Part shown: positions 1-13,080 of the stretch, one piece after another | How positions within the stretch are numbered: position 1 is the first letter of the stretch | How the letters are laid out: every line of letters begins with the position of its first letter | NCBI RefSeq assembly: GCF_029227915.1 | Contig: NC_079883.1 | Location: 18,044,001-18,108,000 of the forward strand | Source: Hydractinia symbiolongicarpus | Taxonomy: Eukaryota; Cnidaria; Hydrozoa; Anthoathecata; Hydractiniidae | Direction: 5' to 3' | DNA: 64,000 nt | Position numbers and translations under genes: made by a program | The notes under the pieces: model-generated | Told to the model about the DNA's origin: nothing | Database searches by the model: none | The model's input: only the letters and a program-made list of their open reading frames with translations

Positions 1-2358
1 GAGAAATGGTAACCTGCGCAGGCACGTGGAACAACGTGATTCATGTATGCGGAATTTATTAGGCCGCAAAAGGCCATATTACAGCCTTTAGGGGCCTGTA
101 CACGTGTTTGACGGTGTTGTAAAGCCGTGGCGCTATGGAAAACAACTTGGGTCTTCGTAGTCCTTTGAGAGTGGAAGGATAAGACCAATGATAACCTGCG
201 CAGGCATGTGCAACCACGTGATATACGTGTAAGGCCCTTATTAGTGTACAAGAGGCTATATTACAGCCCTTGGGGGCTTGTACGTGTGGTTGACGCTGTT
301 ATAACGCCATGGCGCAATGAAAAACTACTTGGGACGGCGTAGTTCATTGAGAGTGGAAGGAGAAAACTAATGGTAACCTGCGCAGGCACGTGCAACCACG
401 TGATATATGTGTAAGGCCTTTATTAGGCTGCAAAAGGCCATATTACAGTCGTTAGACGCATGTACCCGTAGTTAACGGTGTTATAACACCATGGCGCAAT
501 GGAAAACAACTTGGGACGTCGTAGTCAATTGAGAGTACATGGACTAGTCCGATCGTAACTTGGGCAGGCACGTGGAACTACGTGATTTATGTGTGCGGCC
601 TCTATTAAGCAGCAAAAGGCCATACTATAGCCTTTAGAGGCCTGTACATGTGGCTGACTGTGTTATAAAGCCATGGCGCCATGGAAAACCACTTGGGACG
701 TCGTAGTGCATGGAGAGGGGAAGGATAACACCAATGCTAATCTGTGCAGGCACGTGCAACCACGTGATATACGTGTAAGGCTTTTATTAGGGTACAAGAG
801 GCTATATTACAGCCCTTAGGGGCTTGTACGTGTGGCTGACTGTGTTATAAAACCGTGGCGCATTGGAAAACCACTTGGGACGTTGTAGTCCATTGAGAGT
901 GGATGGATTAGACCAATGGTAACCTGCGCAGGCACGTGCAACCACGTGATATATGTGTAAGGCCTTTATTAGGCTGCAAGAGGCCATATTACAGTCGTTA
1001 GACGCATGTACTTGTAGTTAACGGTGTTATAACGCCATGGCGCAATGGAAAACGACTTGTGACGTCGTAGTCCATTGAGAGTGGAAGGATTAGACCAATA
1101 GTAACCTGCGCAGGCACGTGGAACAACGCGAATTGGGTGTACGGCCTTTATTAGGCTGTAAAAGGTCATGTTACAGGCTTTAAATACCTGTACACGTGGT
1201 TGACGGTGTTATAAAGCTGTGGCGCAATTGCAAACAACTTGGGACGTCGTAGTCCATTGAGAGTACATGGACTAGTCCGATCGTAACTTGCGCAGGCACG
1301 TGGATCTACGTGATTCATGTGTACGGCCTCTATTAGGCAGCAAAAGGCTATGCCATAGCCTTTAGAGGGCTGTACACGTTGATGACTGTGTAATAAAGCC
1401 GTGGCGCTATGGAAAACAACTTGGGACGTCGTAGTCCATTGAGAGTGGATGGATTAGACAAATGATAACCTGCGCAGGCACGTGCAACCACGTGATATAC
1501 GTGTAAGGCCTTTATTAGTGTACAAGAGGCTATATTACAGCCCTTAGGGGCTTGTACGTGTGGCTGACGCTGTTATAAAGCCATGGCGCAATGAAAAACT
1601 ACTTGGGACGTCGTAGTTCATTGAGAGTGGAAGGATAAGACCAATGGTAACCTGCGCAGGCACGTGGAACCACGTGATATACGTGTAAGGCCTTTGTTAG
1701 GCTGCAAGAGGCAGCCTTTAGGGGCCTGTACACGTGGTTGACGGTGTTGTGAAGCCGTGGCCCTATGGAAAAGAACTTGGGACGTCGTAGTCGATTGAGC
1801 GCGGAAGGATAAGACCAATGATAACCTGCGCAGGAACGTGCAACCACGTGATATACGTGTAAGGCCTTTATTAGGGTACAAGAGGCTATATTACAGCCCT
1901 TAGGGGCCTGTGCGCGTGGCTGACGCTGTTATAAAGCCATGGCGCCATGGAAAACCACTTGGGACGTCGTAGTGCATGGAGAGGGGAAGGATAAAACCAA
2001 TGCTAATCTGTGCAGGCACGTGCAACCACGTGATATACATGTAAGGCTTTTATTAGGGTACAAGAGGCTATATTACAGCCCTTAGGGGCTTGTACGTGTG
2101 GCTGACTGTGTTATAAAACCGTGGCGCATTGGAAAACCACTTGGGACGTTGTAGTCCATTGAGAGTGGATGGATTAGACCAATGGTAACCTGCGCAGGCA
2201 CGTGCAACCACGTGATATATGTGTAAGGCCTTTATTAGGCTGCAAGAGGCCATATTACAGTCGTTAGACGCATGTACTTGTAGTTAACGGTGTTATAACG
2301 CCATGGCGCAATGGAAAACGACTTGTGACGTCGTAGTCCATTGAGAGTGGAAGGATTA
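1..2358 (+). repeat. HOR-A copy 1 (13-mer, 2358 bp)
   Basis: The landmark GAGAAATGG at position 1 recurs at 2359, giving 2358 bp, which is 13 x 182 minus 8. The 8 bp deficit is one 174 bp monomer near 1690-1860 (AGAGGCAGCC in place of AGAGGCCATATTACAGCC). It is the longest HOR-A copy and carries a monomer at about 1040-1222 that copies 2 and 6 lack. The window edge may hide earlier copies. Confidence 0.9.
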
Positions 2359-4534
2359 GAGAAATGGTAACCTGCGCAGGCACGTGGAACAACGTGATTC
2401 ATGTATGCGGAATTTATTAGGCCGCAAAAGGCCATATTACAGCCTTTAGGGGCCTGTACACGTGTTTGACGGTGTTGTAAAGCCGTGGCGCTATGGAAAA
2501 CAACTTGGGACTTCGTAGTCCTTTGAGAGTGGAAGGATAAGACCAATGATAACCTGCGCAGGCATGTGCAACCACGTGATATACGTGTAAGGCCCTTATT
2601 AGTGTACAAGAGGCTATATTACAGCCCTTGGGGGCTTGTACGTGTGGTTGACGCTGTTATAACGCCATGGCGCAATGAAAAACTACTTGGGACGGCGTAG
2701 TTCATTGAGAGTGGAAGGAGAAAACTAATGGTAACCTGCGCAGGCACGTGCAACCACGTGATATATGTGTAAGGCCTTTATTAGGCTGCAAAAGGCCATA
2801 TTACAGTCGTTAGACGCATGTACCCGTAGTTAACGGTGTTATAACACCATGGCGCAATGGAAAACAACTTGGGACGTCGTAGTCAATTGAGAGTACATGG
2901 ACTAGTCCGATCGTAACTTGGGCAGGCACGTGGAACTACGTGATTTATGTGTGCGGCCTCTATTAAGCAGCAAAAGGCCATACTATAGCCTTTAGAGGCC
3001 TGTACATGTGGCTGACTGTGTTATAAAGCCATGGCGCCATGGAAAACCACTTGGGACGTCGTAGTGCATGGAGAGGGGAAGGATAACACCAATGCTAATC
3101 TATGCAGGCACGTGCAACCACGTGATATACGTGTAAGGCTTTTATTAGGGTACAAGAGGCTATATTACAGCCCTTAGGGGCTTGTACGTGTGGCTGACTG
3201 TGTTATAAAACCGTGGCGCATTGGAAAACCACTTGGGACGTTGTAGTCCATTGAGAGTGGATGGATTAGACCAATGGTAACCTGCGCAGGCACGTGCAAC
3301 CACGTGATATATGTGTAAGGCCTTTATTAGGCTGCAAGAGGCCATATTACAGTCGTTAGACGCATGTACTTGTAGTTAACGGTGTTATAAAGCTGTGGCG
3401 CAATTGCAAACAACTTGGGACGTCGTAGTCCATTGAGAGTACATGGACTAGTCCGATCGTAACTTGCGCAGGCACGTGGATCTACGTGATTCATGTGTAC
3501 GGCCTCTATTAGGCAGCAAAAGGCTATGCCATAGCCTTTAGAGGGCTGTACACGTTGATGACTGTGTAATAAAGCCGTGGCGCTATGGAAAACAACTTGG
3601 GACGTCGTAGTCCATTGAGAGTGGATGGATTAGACAAATGATAACCTGCGCAGGCACGTGCAACCACGTGATATACGTGTAAGGCCTTTATTAGTGTACA
3701 AGAGGCTATATTACAGCCCTTAGGGGCTTGTACGTGTGGCTGACGCTGTTATAAAGCCATGGCGCAATGAAAAACTACTTGGGACGCCGTAGTTCATTGA
3801 GAGTGGAAGGATAAGACCAATGGTAACCTGCGCAGGCACGTGGAACCACGTGATATACGTGTAAGGCCTTTGTTAGGCTGCAAGAGGCAGCCTTTAGGGG
3901 CCTGTACACGTGGTTGACGGTGTTGTGAAGCCGTGGCCCTATGGAAAAGAACTTGGGACGTCGTAGTCGATTGAGCGCGGAAGGATAAGACCAATGATAA
4001 CCTGCGCAGGAACGTGCAACCACGTGATATACGTGTAAGGCCTTTATTATGGTACAAGAGGCTATATTACAGCCCTTAGAGGCCTGTGCGCGTGGCTGAC
4101 GCTGTTATAAAGCCATGGCGCCATGGAAAACCACTTGGGACGTCGTAGTGCATGGAGAGGGGAAGGATAACACCAATGCTAATCTGTGCAGGCACGTGCA
4201 ACCACGTGATATACATGTAAGGCTTTTATTAGGGTACAAGAGGCTATATTACAGCCCTTAGGGGCTTGTACGTGTGGCTGACTGTGTTATAAAACCGTGG
4301 CGCATTGGAAAACCACTTGGGACGTTGTAGTCCATTGAGAGTGGATGGATTAGACCAATGGTAACCTGCGCAGGCACGTGCAACCACGTGATATATGTGT
4401 AAGGCCTTTATTAGGCTGCAAGAGGCCATATTACAGTCGTTAGACGCATGTACTTGTAGTTAACGGTGTTATAACGCCATGGCGCAATGGAAAACGACTT
4501 GTGACGTCGTAGTCCATTGAGAGTGGAAGGATTA
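2359..4534 (+). repeat. HOR-A copy 2 (12-mer, 2176 bp)
   Basis: Starts at GAGAAATGG 2359 and ends where it recurs at 4535 (2176 = 12 x 182 minus 8). It is near-identical to copy 1 but lacks one monomer. At 3381-3390 the sequence passes directly from GTAGTTAACGGTGTTATAA into AGCTGTGGCGC, a hybrid monomer that implies an unequal exchange inside GGTGTTATAA. Confidence 0.9.
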
Positions 4535-5626
4535 GAGAAATGGTAACCTGCGCAGGCACGTGGAACAACGTGATTCATGTATGCGGAATTTATTAGGCCG
4601 CAAAAGGCCATATTACAGCCTTTAGGGGCCTGTACACGTGTTTGACGGTGTTGTAAAGCCGTGGCGCTATGGAAAACAACTTGGAACTTCGTAGTCCTTT
4701 GAGAGTGGAAGGATAAGACCAATGATAACCTGCGCAGGCATGTGCAACCACGTGATATACGTGTAAGGCCCTTATTAGTGTACAAGAGGCTATATTACAG
4801 CCCTTGGGGGCTTGTACGTGTGGTTGACGCTGTTATAACGCCATGGCGCAATGAAAAACTACTTGAGACGGCGTAGTTCATTGAGAGTGGAAGGAGAAAA
4901 CTAATGGTAACCTGCGCAGGCACGTGCAACCACGTGATATATGTGTAAGGCCTTTATTAGGCTGCAAAAGGCCATATTACAGTCGTTAGACGCATGTACC
5001 CGTAGTTAACGGTGTTATAACACCATGGCGCAATGGAAAACAACTTGGGACGTCGTAGTCAATTGAGAGTACATGGACTAGTCCGATCGTAACTTGGGCA
5101 GGCACGTGGAACTACGTGATTTATGTGTGCGGCCTCTATTAAGCAGCAAAAGGCCATACTATAGCCTTTAGAGGCCTGTACATGTGGCTGACTGTGTTAT
5201 AAAGCCATGGCGCCATGGAAAACCACTTGGGACGTCGTAGTGCATGGAGAGGGGAAGGATAACACCAATGCTAATCTGTGCAGGCACGTGCAACCACGTG
5301 ATATACGTGTAAGGCTTTTATTAGGGTACAAGAGGCTATATTACAGCCCTTAGGGGCTTGTACGTGTGGCTGACTGTGTTATAAAACCGTGGCGCATTGG
5401 AAAACCACTTGGGACGTTGTAGTCCATTGAGAGTGGATGGATTAGACCAATGGTAACCTGCGCAGGCACGTGCAACCACGTGATATATGTGTAAGGCCTT
5501 TATTAGGCTGCAAGAGGCCATATTACAGTCGTTAGACGCATGTACTTGTAGTTAACGGTGTTATAACGCCATGGCGCAATGGAAAACGACTTGTGACGTC
5601 GTAGTCCATTGAGAGTGGAAGGATTA
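4535..5626 (+). repeat. HOR-A copy 3, short form (6-mer, 1092 bp)
   Basis: GAGAAATGG at 4535 recurs already at 5627, exactly 6 x 182. Only the first six-monomer half of HOR-A is present. The half with the 174 bp monomer and the GTGGATCTACGTG monomer is missing, so six or seven monomers were lost in one step. Confidence 0.88.
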
Positions 5627-6152
5627 GAGAAATGGTAACCTGCGCAGGCACGTGGAACAACGTGATTCATGTATGCGGAATTTGTTAGGCCGCAAAAGGC
5701 CATATTACAGCCTTTAGAGGCCTGTACACATGTTTGACGGTGTTGTAAAGCCGTGGCGCTATGGAAAACAACTTGGGACTTCGTAGTCCTTTGAGAGTGG
5801 AAGGATAAGACCAATGATAACCTGCGCAGGCATGTGCAACCACGTGATATACGTGTAAGGCCCTTATTAGTGTACAAGAGGCTATATTACAGCCCTTGGG
5901 GGCTTGTACGTGTGGTTGACGCTGTTATAACGCCATGGCGCAATGAAAAACTACTTGGGACGGCGTAGTTCATTGAGAGTGGAAGGAGAAAACTAATGGT
6001 AACCTGCGCAGGCACGTGCAACCACGTGATATATGTGTAAGGCCTTTATTAGGCTGCAAAAGGCCATATTACAGTCGTTAGACGCATGTACCCGTAGTTA
6101 ACGGTGTTATAACACCATGGCGCAATGGAAAACAACTTGGGACGTCGTAGTC
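5627..6152 (+). repeat. HOR-A copy 4, truncated
   Basis: Follows the other HOR-A copies from GAGAAATGG at 5627 until about 6152. There the others read GTAGTCAATTGAGAGTACATGG and this one reads GTAGTCCATTGAGAGTGG, and the monomer order changes. Roughly three monomers long. Confidence 0.8.
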
Positions 6153-9100
6153 CATTGAGAGTGGAAGGATAAGACCAATGGTAACCTGCGCAGGCCTTTA
6201 TTAGGGTACAAGAGGCTATATTACAGCCCTTAGGGGCCGGTACCTGTAATTGACGGCGTTATAACGCCATGACACAATGGTAAACAACTTGGAACGTCGT
6301 AGTCCATTGAGAGTGGAAGGATTAGACGAATAGTAACCTGCGCAGGCACGTGGAACAACGCGAATTGGGTGTGCGGCCTTTATTAGGCTGCAAAAGGTCA
6401 TATTACAGCCTTTAGAGACCTGTACACGTGGTTGACGGTGTTATAAAGCTGTGGCGCAATTGCAAACAACTTGGGACGTCGTAGTCCATTGAGAGTACAT
6501 GGACTAGTCCGATCGTAACTTGCGCAGGCACGTGGATCTACGTGATTCATGTGTACGGCCTCTATTAGGCAGCAAAAGGCTATGCCATAGCCTTTAGAGG
6601 GCTGTACATGTTGATGACTGTGTAATAAAGCCGTGGCACTATGGAAAACAACTTGGGACATCGTAGTCCATTGAGAGTGGAAGGATAAGACCAATGGTAA
6701 CCTGCGCAGGCACGTGGAACAACACGAATTGGGTGTACGGCCTTTATTAGGCTGCAAAAGGTCATGTTACAGGCTTTAGATACCTGTACACGTGGTTGAC
6801 GGTGTTGTAAAGCCGTGGCGCATTGGAAAACCACTTGGGACGTCGTAGTCCATTGAGAGTGGAAGGATAACACCAATGCTAACCTGTGCAGGCACGTGCA
6901 ACCACGTGATATACGTGTAAGGCCTTTATTAGGCTGCAAAAGGCACCCTTTAGGGGCCTGTACACGTGGTTGACGACGCTGTGAAGCCGTGGCCCTATGG
7001 AAAACAACTTGGGACGTCGTAGTCGATTGAGCGTGGAAGGATAAAACCAATGATAACCTGCGCAGGAACGTGTAACCACGTGATATACGTGTAAGGCCTT
7101 TATTAGGGAGCAAGAGGCTATATTACAGCCCTTAGGGGACTGTGCGCGTGGCTGACGCTGTTATAAAGCCATGGCGCATTTGCAAACAACTTGGGACGTC
7201 GTAGTCCATTGAGAGTACATGGACTAGTCCGATCGTAACTTGGGCAGGCACGTGGAACTACGTGATTTATGTGTGCGGCCTCTATTAGGCAGCAAAAGGC
7301 CATACTATAACCTTTAGAGGCCTGTACACGTGGCTGACTGTGTTATAAAGCCATGGCGCAATGGAAAACCACTTGGGACGTCGTAGTCCATCTAGAGTGG
7401 AAGGATAAGACCACTGCTAACCTGCGCAGGCACGTGCAACCACGTGATATACGTGTAAGGCCTTTATTAAGCTGCAAAGAGGCCATATTACAGTCGTTAG
7501 ACGCATGTACTTGTAGTTAACGGTGTTATAACGCCATGGCGCAATGGAAAACGACTTGTGACGTCGTAGTCCATTGAGAGTGGAAGGATTAGACCAATGG
7601 TAACCTGCGCAGGCACGTGGAACAACGTGATTTATGTATACGGACTTTATTAGGCCGCAAAAGACCATATTACAGCCTTTAGGGGCCTGTACACGTGTTT
7701 GACGGTGTTGTAAAGCCGTGGCGCTATGGAAAACAACTTGGGACTTCGTAGTCCTTTGAGAGTGGAAGGACAAGACCAATGATAACCTGCGCAGGCACGT
7801 GCAACCACGTGATATACGTGTAAGGCCTTTATTAGTGTACAAGAGGCTATATCAGCCCTTAGAGGCTTGTACGTGTGGCTGACGCTGTTATAAAGCCATG
7901 GCGCAATGGAAAACTACTTGGGACGTCGTAGTTCATTGAGAGTGGAAGGAGAAGACTAATGGTAACCTGCGCAGGCACGTGCAACCACGTGATATATGTG
8001 TAAGGCCTTTATTAGGCTGCAAGAGGCGATACTACAGTCGTTGGACGCTTGTACTTGTAGTTAACGGTGTTATAACGCCATGGCGTAACGGAAAATGACT
8101 TGGGAGGTCGTAGTCCATTGAGAGGGGAAGGATTAGACCAATAGTAACCTGCGCAGGCACGTGGAACAACGCGAATTGGGTGTACGGCCTTTATTACGCT
8201 GCAAAAGGTAATGTTACAGCCTTTAGAGACCTGTACACGTGGTTGACGGTGTTATAAAGCTGTGGCGCAATTGCAAACAACTTGGGACGTCGTAGTCCAT
8301 TGAGATTACATGGACTAGTCCGATCGTAACTTGCGCAGGCACGTGGATCTACGTTATTCATGTGTACGGCCTCTATTAGGCAGCAAAAGGCCATGCCATA
8401 GCCTTTAGAGGGCTGTACACGTGGCTGACTGTGTTATAAAGCCGTGGCGCATTGGAAAACCACTTGGGACGTCGTAGTCCATTGAGAGTGGAGGGATACG
8501 ACCAATGCTAACCTGCGCAGGCACGTGCAACCACGTGATATACGTGTAAGGCCTTTATTAGGCTGCAAGAGGCCTTATTACAGTCGTTAGACGCATGTAC
8601 TTGTAGTTAAGAGTGTTATAACGCCATGGTGCAATAGAAAACGACTTGTGACGTCGTAGACCATTGAGAGTGGAAGGATTAGACCAATGGTAACCTGCGC
8701 AGGCACGTGGAACAACACAAATTGGGTGTACGGCCTTTATTAGGCTGCAAAAGGTCATATTACAGCCTTTAGAGACCTGTACACGTGTTTGACGGTGTTG
8801 TAAAGCCGTGGCGCGTTGGAAAACCACTTGGGACGTCGTAGTCCATTGAGAGTGGAAGGATAACACCAATGCTAATCTGTGCAGGCACGTGCAACCACGT
8901 GATATACGTGTAAGGCCTTTATTAGGGTACAAGAGGCTATATTACAGCCCTTAGGGGCTTGTACGTGTGGCTGACTGTGTTATAAAACCGTGGCGCATTG
9001 GAAAACCACTTGGGACGTTGTAGTCCATTGAGAGTGGATGGATTAGACCAATGGTAACCTGCGCAGGCACGTGCAACCACGTGATATATGTGTAAGGCCT

Positions 9101-9227
9101 TTATTAGGCTGCAAGAGGCCATATTACAGTCGTTAGACGCATGTACTTGTAGTTAACGGTGTTATAACGCCATGGCGCAATGGAAAACGACTTGTGACGT
9201 CGTAGTCCATTGAGAGTGGAAGGATTA
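6153..9227 (+). repeat. Mosaic satellite segment between HOR-A clusters
   Basis: About 17 monomers in an order not repeated elsewhere in the window, mixing subtypes typical of HOR-A (GTGGATCTACGTG) and of S (GTGGAACAACGCGAATTGGG). It contains a 30 bp truncated monomer near 6190, a 174 bp-type monomer near 6930, and several private variants such as GGTCATGTTACAGGC and a 2 bp loss at about 7850. The higher diversity suggests that it escaped the recent homogenisation of its flanks. No gene or non-satellite DNA seen. Confidence 0.85.
6181..6220 (+). repeat. Truncated monomer: 30 bp deletion of the CACGTG cluster
   Basis: Here CCTGCGCAGG runs straight into CCTTTATTAGGGTAC. The normal 30 bp between AGG and CCTTTATT, which hold both CACGTG motifs and the third ACGTG, are absent. 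The ends share AGG (CGCAGG and GTAAGG), so a microhomology-mediated deletion is the simplest explanation. The monomer is left at about 152 bp. Confidence 0.88.
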
Positions 9228-11403
9228 GAGAAATGGTAACCTGCGCAGGCACGTGGAACAACGTGATTCATGTATGCGGAATTTATTAGGCCGCAAAAGG
9301 CCATATTACAGCCTTTAGGGGCCTGTACACGTGTTTGACGGTGTTGTAAAGCCGTGGCGCTATGGAAAACAACTTGGGACTTCGTAGTCCTTTGAGAGTG
9401 GAAGGATAAGACCAATGATAACCTGCGCAGGCATGTGCAACCACGTGATATACGTGTAAGGCCCTTATTAGTGTACAAGAGGCTATATTACAGCCCTTGG
9501 GGGCTTGTACGTGTGGTTGACGCTGTTATAACGCCATGGCGCAATGAAAAACTACTTGGGACGGCGTAGTTCATTGAGAGTGGAAGGAGAAAACTAATGG
9601 TAACCTGCGCAGGCACGTGCAACCACGTGATATATGTGTAAGGCCTTTATTAGGCTGCAAAAGGCCATATTACAGTCGTTAGACGCATGTACCCGTAGTT
9701 AACGGTGTTATAACACCATGGCGCAATGGAAAACAACTTGGGACGTCGTAGTCAATTGAGAGTACATGGACTAGTCCGATCGTAACTTGGGCAGGCACGT
9801 GGAACTACGTGATTTATGTGTGCGGCCTCTATTAAGCAGCAAAAGGCCATACTATAGCCTTTAGAGGCCTGTACATGTGGCTGACTGTGTTATAAAGCCA
9901 TGGCGCCATGGAAAACCACTTGGGACGTCGTAGTGCATGGAGAGGGGAAGGATAACACCAATGCTAATCTGTGCAGGCACGTGCAACCACGTGATATACG
10001 TGTAAGGCTTTTATTAGGGTACAAGAGGCTATATTACAGCCCTTAGGGGCTTGTACGTGTGGCTGACTGTGTTATAAAACCGTGGCGCATTGGAAAACCA
10101 CTTGGGACGTTGTAGTCCATTGAGAGTGGATGGATTAGACCAATGGTAACCTGCGCAGGCACGTGCAACCACGTGATATATGTGTAAGGCCTTTATTAGG
10201 CTGCAAGAGGCCATATTACAGTCGTTAGACGCATGTACTTGTAGTTAACGGTGTTATAACGCCATGGCGCAATGGAAAACGACTTGTGACGTCGTAGTCC
10301 ATTGAGAGTGGAAGGGTTAGACCAATAGTAACCTGCGCAGGCACGTGGAACAACGCGAATTGGGTGTACGGCCTTTATTAGGCTGCAAAAGGTCATGTTA
10401 CAGGCTTTAAATACCTGTACACGTGGTTGACGGTGTTATAAAGCTGTGGCGCAATTGCAAACAACTTGGGACGTCGTAGTCCATTGAGAGTACATGGACT
10501 AGTCCGATCGTAACTTGCGCAGGCACGTGGATCTACGTGATTCATGTGTACGGCCTCTATTAGGCAGCAAAAGGCTATGCCATAGCCTTTAGAGGGCTGT
10601 ACACGTTGATGACTGTGTAATAAAGCCGTGGCGCTATGGAAAACAACTTGGGACGTCGTAGTCCATTGAGAGTGGAAGGATAAGACCAATGGTAACCTGC
10701 GCAGGCACGTGGAACCACGTGATATACGTGTAAGGCCTTTGTTAGGCTGCAAGAGGCAGCCTTTAGGGGCCTGTACACGTGGTTGACGGTGTTGTGAAGC
10801 CGTGGCCCTATGGAAAAGAACTTGGGACGTCGTAGTCGATTGAGCGCGGAAGGATAAGACCAATGATAACCTGCGCAGGAACGTGCAACCACGTGATATA
10901 CGTGTAAGGCCTTTATTAGGGTACAAGAGGCTATATTACAGCCCTTAGGGGCCTGTGCGCGTGGCTGACGCTGTTATAAAGCCATGGCGCCATGGAAAAC
11001 CACTTGGGACGTCGTAGTGCATGGAGAGGGGAAGGATAAAACCAATGCTAATCTGTGCAGGCACGTGCAACCACGTGATATACATGTAAGGCTTTTATTA
11101 GGGTACAAGAGGCTATATTACAGCCCTTAGGGGCTTGTACGTGTGGCTGACTGTGTTATAAAACCGTGGCGCATTGGAAAACCACTTGGGACGTTGTAGT
11201 CCATTGAGAGTGGATGGATTAGACCAATGGTAACCTGCGCAGGCACGTGCAACCACGTGATATATGTGTAAGGCCTTTATTAGGCTGCAAGAGGCCATAT
11301 TACAGTCGTTAGACGCATGTACTTGTAGTTAACGGTGTTATAACGCCATGGCGCAATGGAAAACGACTTGTGACGTCGTAGTCCATTGAGAGTGGAAGGA
11401 TTA
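9228..11403 (+). repeat. HOR-A copy 5 (12-mer, alternative deletion)
   Basis: GAGAAATGG at 9228 recurs at 11404, again 2176 bp. The missing monomer differs from that in copy 2: the ~10260-10440 monomer is present, and one corresponding to ~1450-1630 of copy 1 is absent, seen at about 10660-10690. Two 12-mers of equal length therefore arose from the 13-mer by independent single-monomer losses. Confidence 0.88.
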
Positions 11404-13080
11404 GAGAAATGGTAACCTGCGCAGGCACGTGGAACAACGTGATTCATGTATGCGGAATTTATTAGGCCGCAAAAGGCCATATTACAGCCTTTAGGGGCCT
11501 GTACACGTGTTTGACGGTGTTGTAAAGCCGTGGCGCTATGGAAAACAACTTGGGACTTCGTAGTCCTTTGAGAGTGGAAGGATAAGACCAATGATAACCT
11601 GCGCAGGCATGTGCAACCACGTGATATACGTGTAAGGCCCTTATTAGTGTACAAGAGGCTATATTACAGCCCTTGGGGGCTTGTACGTGTGGTTGACGCT
11701 GTTATAACGCCATGGCGCAATGAAAAACTACTTGGGACGGCGTAGTTCATTGAGAGTGGAAGGAGAAAACTAATGGTAACCTGCGCAGGCACGTGCAACC
11801 ACGTGATATATGTGTAAGGCCTTTATTAGGCTGCAAAAGGCCATATTACAGTCGTTAGACGCATGTACCCGTAGTTAACGGTGTTATAACACCATGGCGC
11901 AATGGAAAACAACTTGGGACGTCGTAGTCAATTGAGAGTACATGGACTAGTCCGATCGTAACTTGGGCAGGCACGTGGAACTACGTGATTTATGTGTGCG
12001 GCCTCTATTAAGCAGCAAAAGGCCATACTATAGCCTTTAGAGGCCTGTACATGTGGCTGACTGTGTTATAAAGCCATGGCGCCATGGAAAACCACTTGGG
12101 ACGTCGTAGTGCATGGAGAGGGGAAGGATAACACCAATGCTAATCTGTGCAGGCACGTGCAACCACGTGATATACGTGTAAGGCTTTTATTAGGGTACAA
12201 GAGGCTATATTACAGCCCTTAGGGGCTTGTACGTGTGGCTGACTGTGTTATAAAACCGTGGCGCATTGGAAAACCACTTGGGACGTTGTAGTCCATTGAG
12301 AGTGGATGGATTAGACCAATGGTAACCTGCGCAGGCACGTGCAACCACGTGATATATGTGTAAGGCCTTTATTAGGTTGCAAGAGGCCATATTACAGTCG
12401 TTAGACGCATGTACTTGTAGTTAACGGTGTTATAAAGCTGTGGCGCAATTGCAAACAACTTGGGACGTCGTAGTCCATTGAGAGTACATGGACTAGTCCG
12501 ATCGTAACTTGCGCAGGCACGTGGATCTACGTGATTCATGTGTACGGCCTCTATTAGGCAGCAAAAGGCTATGCCATAGCCTTTAGAGGGCTGTACACGT
12601 TGATGACTGTGTAATAAAGCCGTGGCGCTATGGAAAACAACTTGGGACGTCGTAGTCCATTGAGAGTGGATGGATTAGACAAATGATAACCTGCGCAGGC
12701 ACGTGCAACCACGTGATATACGTGTAAGGCCTTTATTAGTGTACAAGAGGCTATATTACAGCCCTTAGGGGCTTGTACGTGTGGCTGACGCTGTTATAAA
12801 GCCATGGCGCAATGAAAAACTACTTGGGACGTCGTAGTTCATTGAGAGTGGAAGGATAAGACCAATGGTAACCTGCGCAGGCACGTGGAACCACGTGATA
12901 TACGTGTAAGGCCTTTGTTAGGCTGCAAGAGGCAGCCTTTAGGGGCCTGTACACGTGGTTGACGGTGTTGTGAAGCCGTGGCCCTATGGAAAAGAACTTG
13001 GGACGTCGTAGTCGATTGAGCGCGGAAGGATAAGACCAATGATAACCTGCGCAGGCACGTGCAACCACGTGATATACGTG
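11404..13080 (+). repeat. HOR-A copy 6, fused to super-block S (end approximate)
   Basis: Follows copy 2 (including the hybrid GGTGTTATAA-AGCTGTGG monomer at about 12421-12440) up to the 174 bp monomer, where the pattern changes from one such monomer to three in tandem and then into S. The join between HOR-A and S therefore lies inside the 174 bp run. The exact base cannot be fixed because those monomers are almost identical. Confidence 0.8.

Noticed and set aside
841-860. TATA-like GTTATAAA as a promoter in each monomer
   Set aside because: The motif is common, but no initiator, downstream gene or termination signal supports it. Satellite transcription is possible but not shown by sequence.
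1861-1905. Telomere-like TTAGGG
   Set aside because: TTAGGG occurs once or twice per monomer within ATTAGGGTAC and CCCTTAGGGG and never in tandem, so it is coincidental.
6153-9227. Possible different satellite family or degraded transposon in the irregular segment
   Set aside because: All of it still aligns to the 182 bp unit. Only the order and private variants are unusual.
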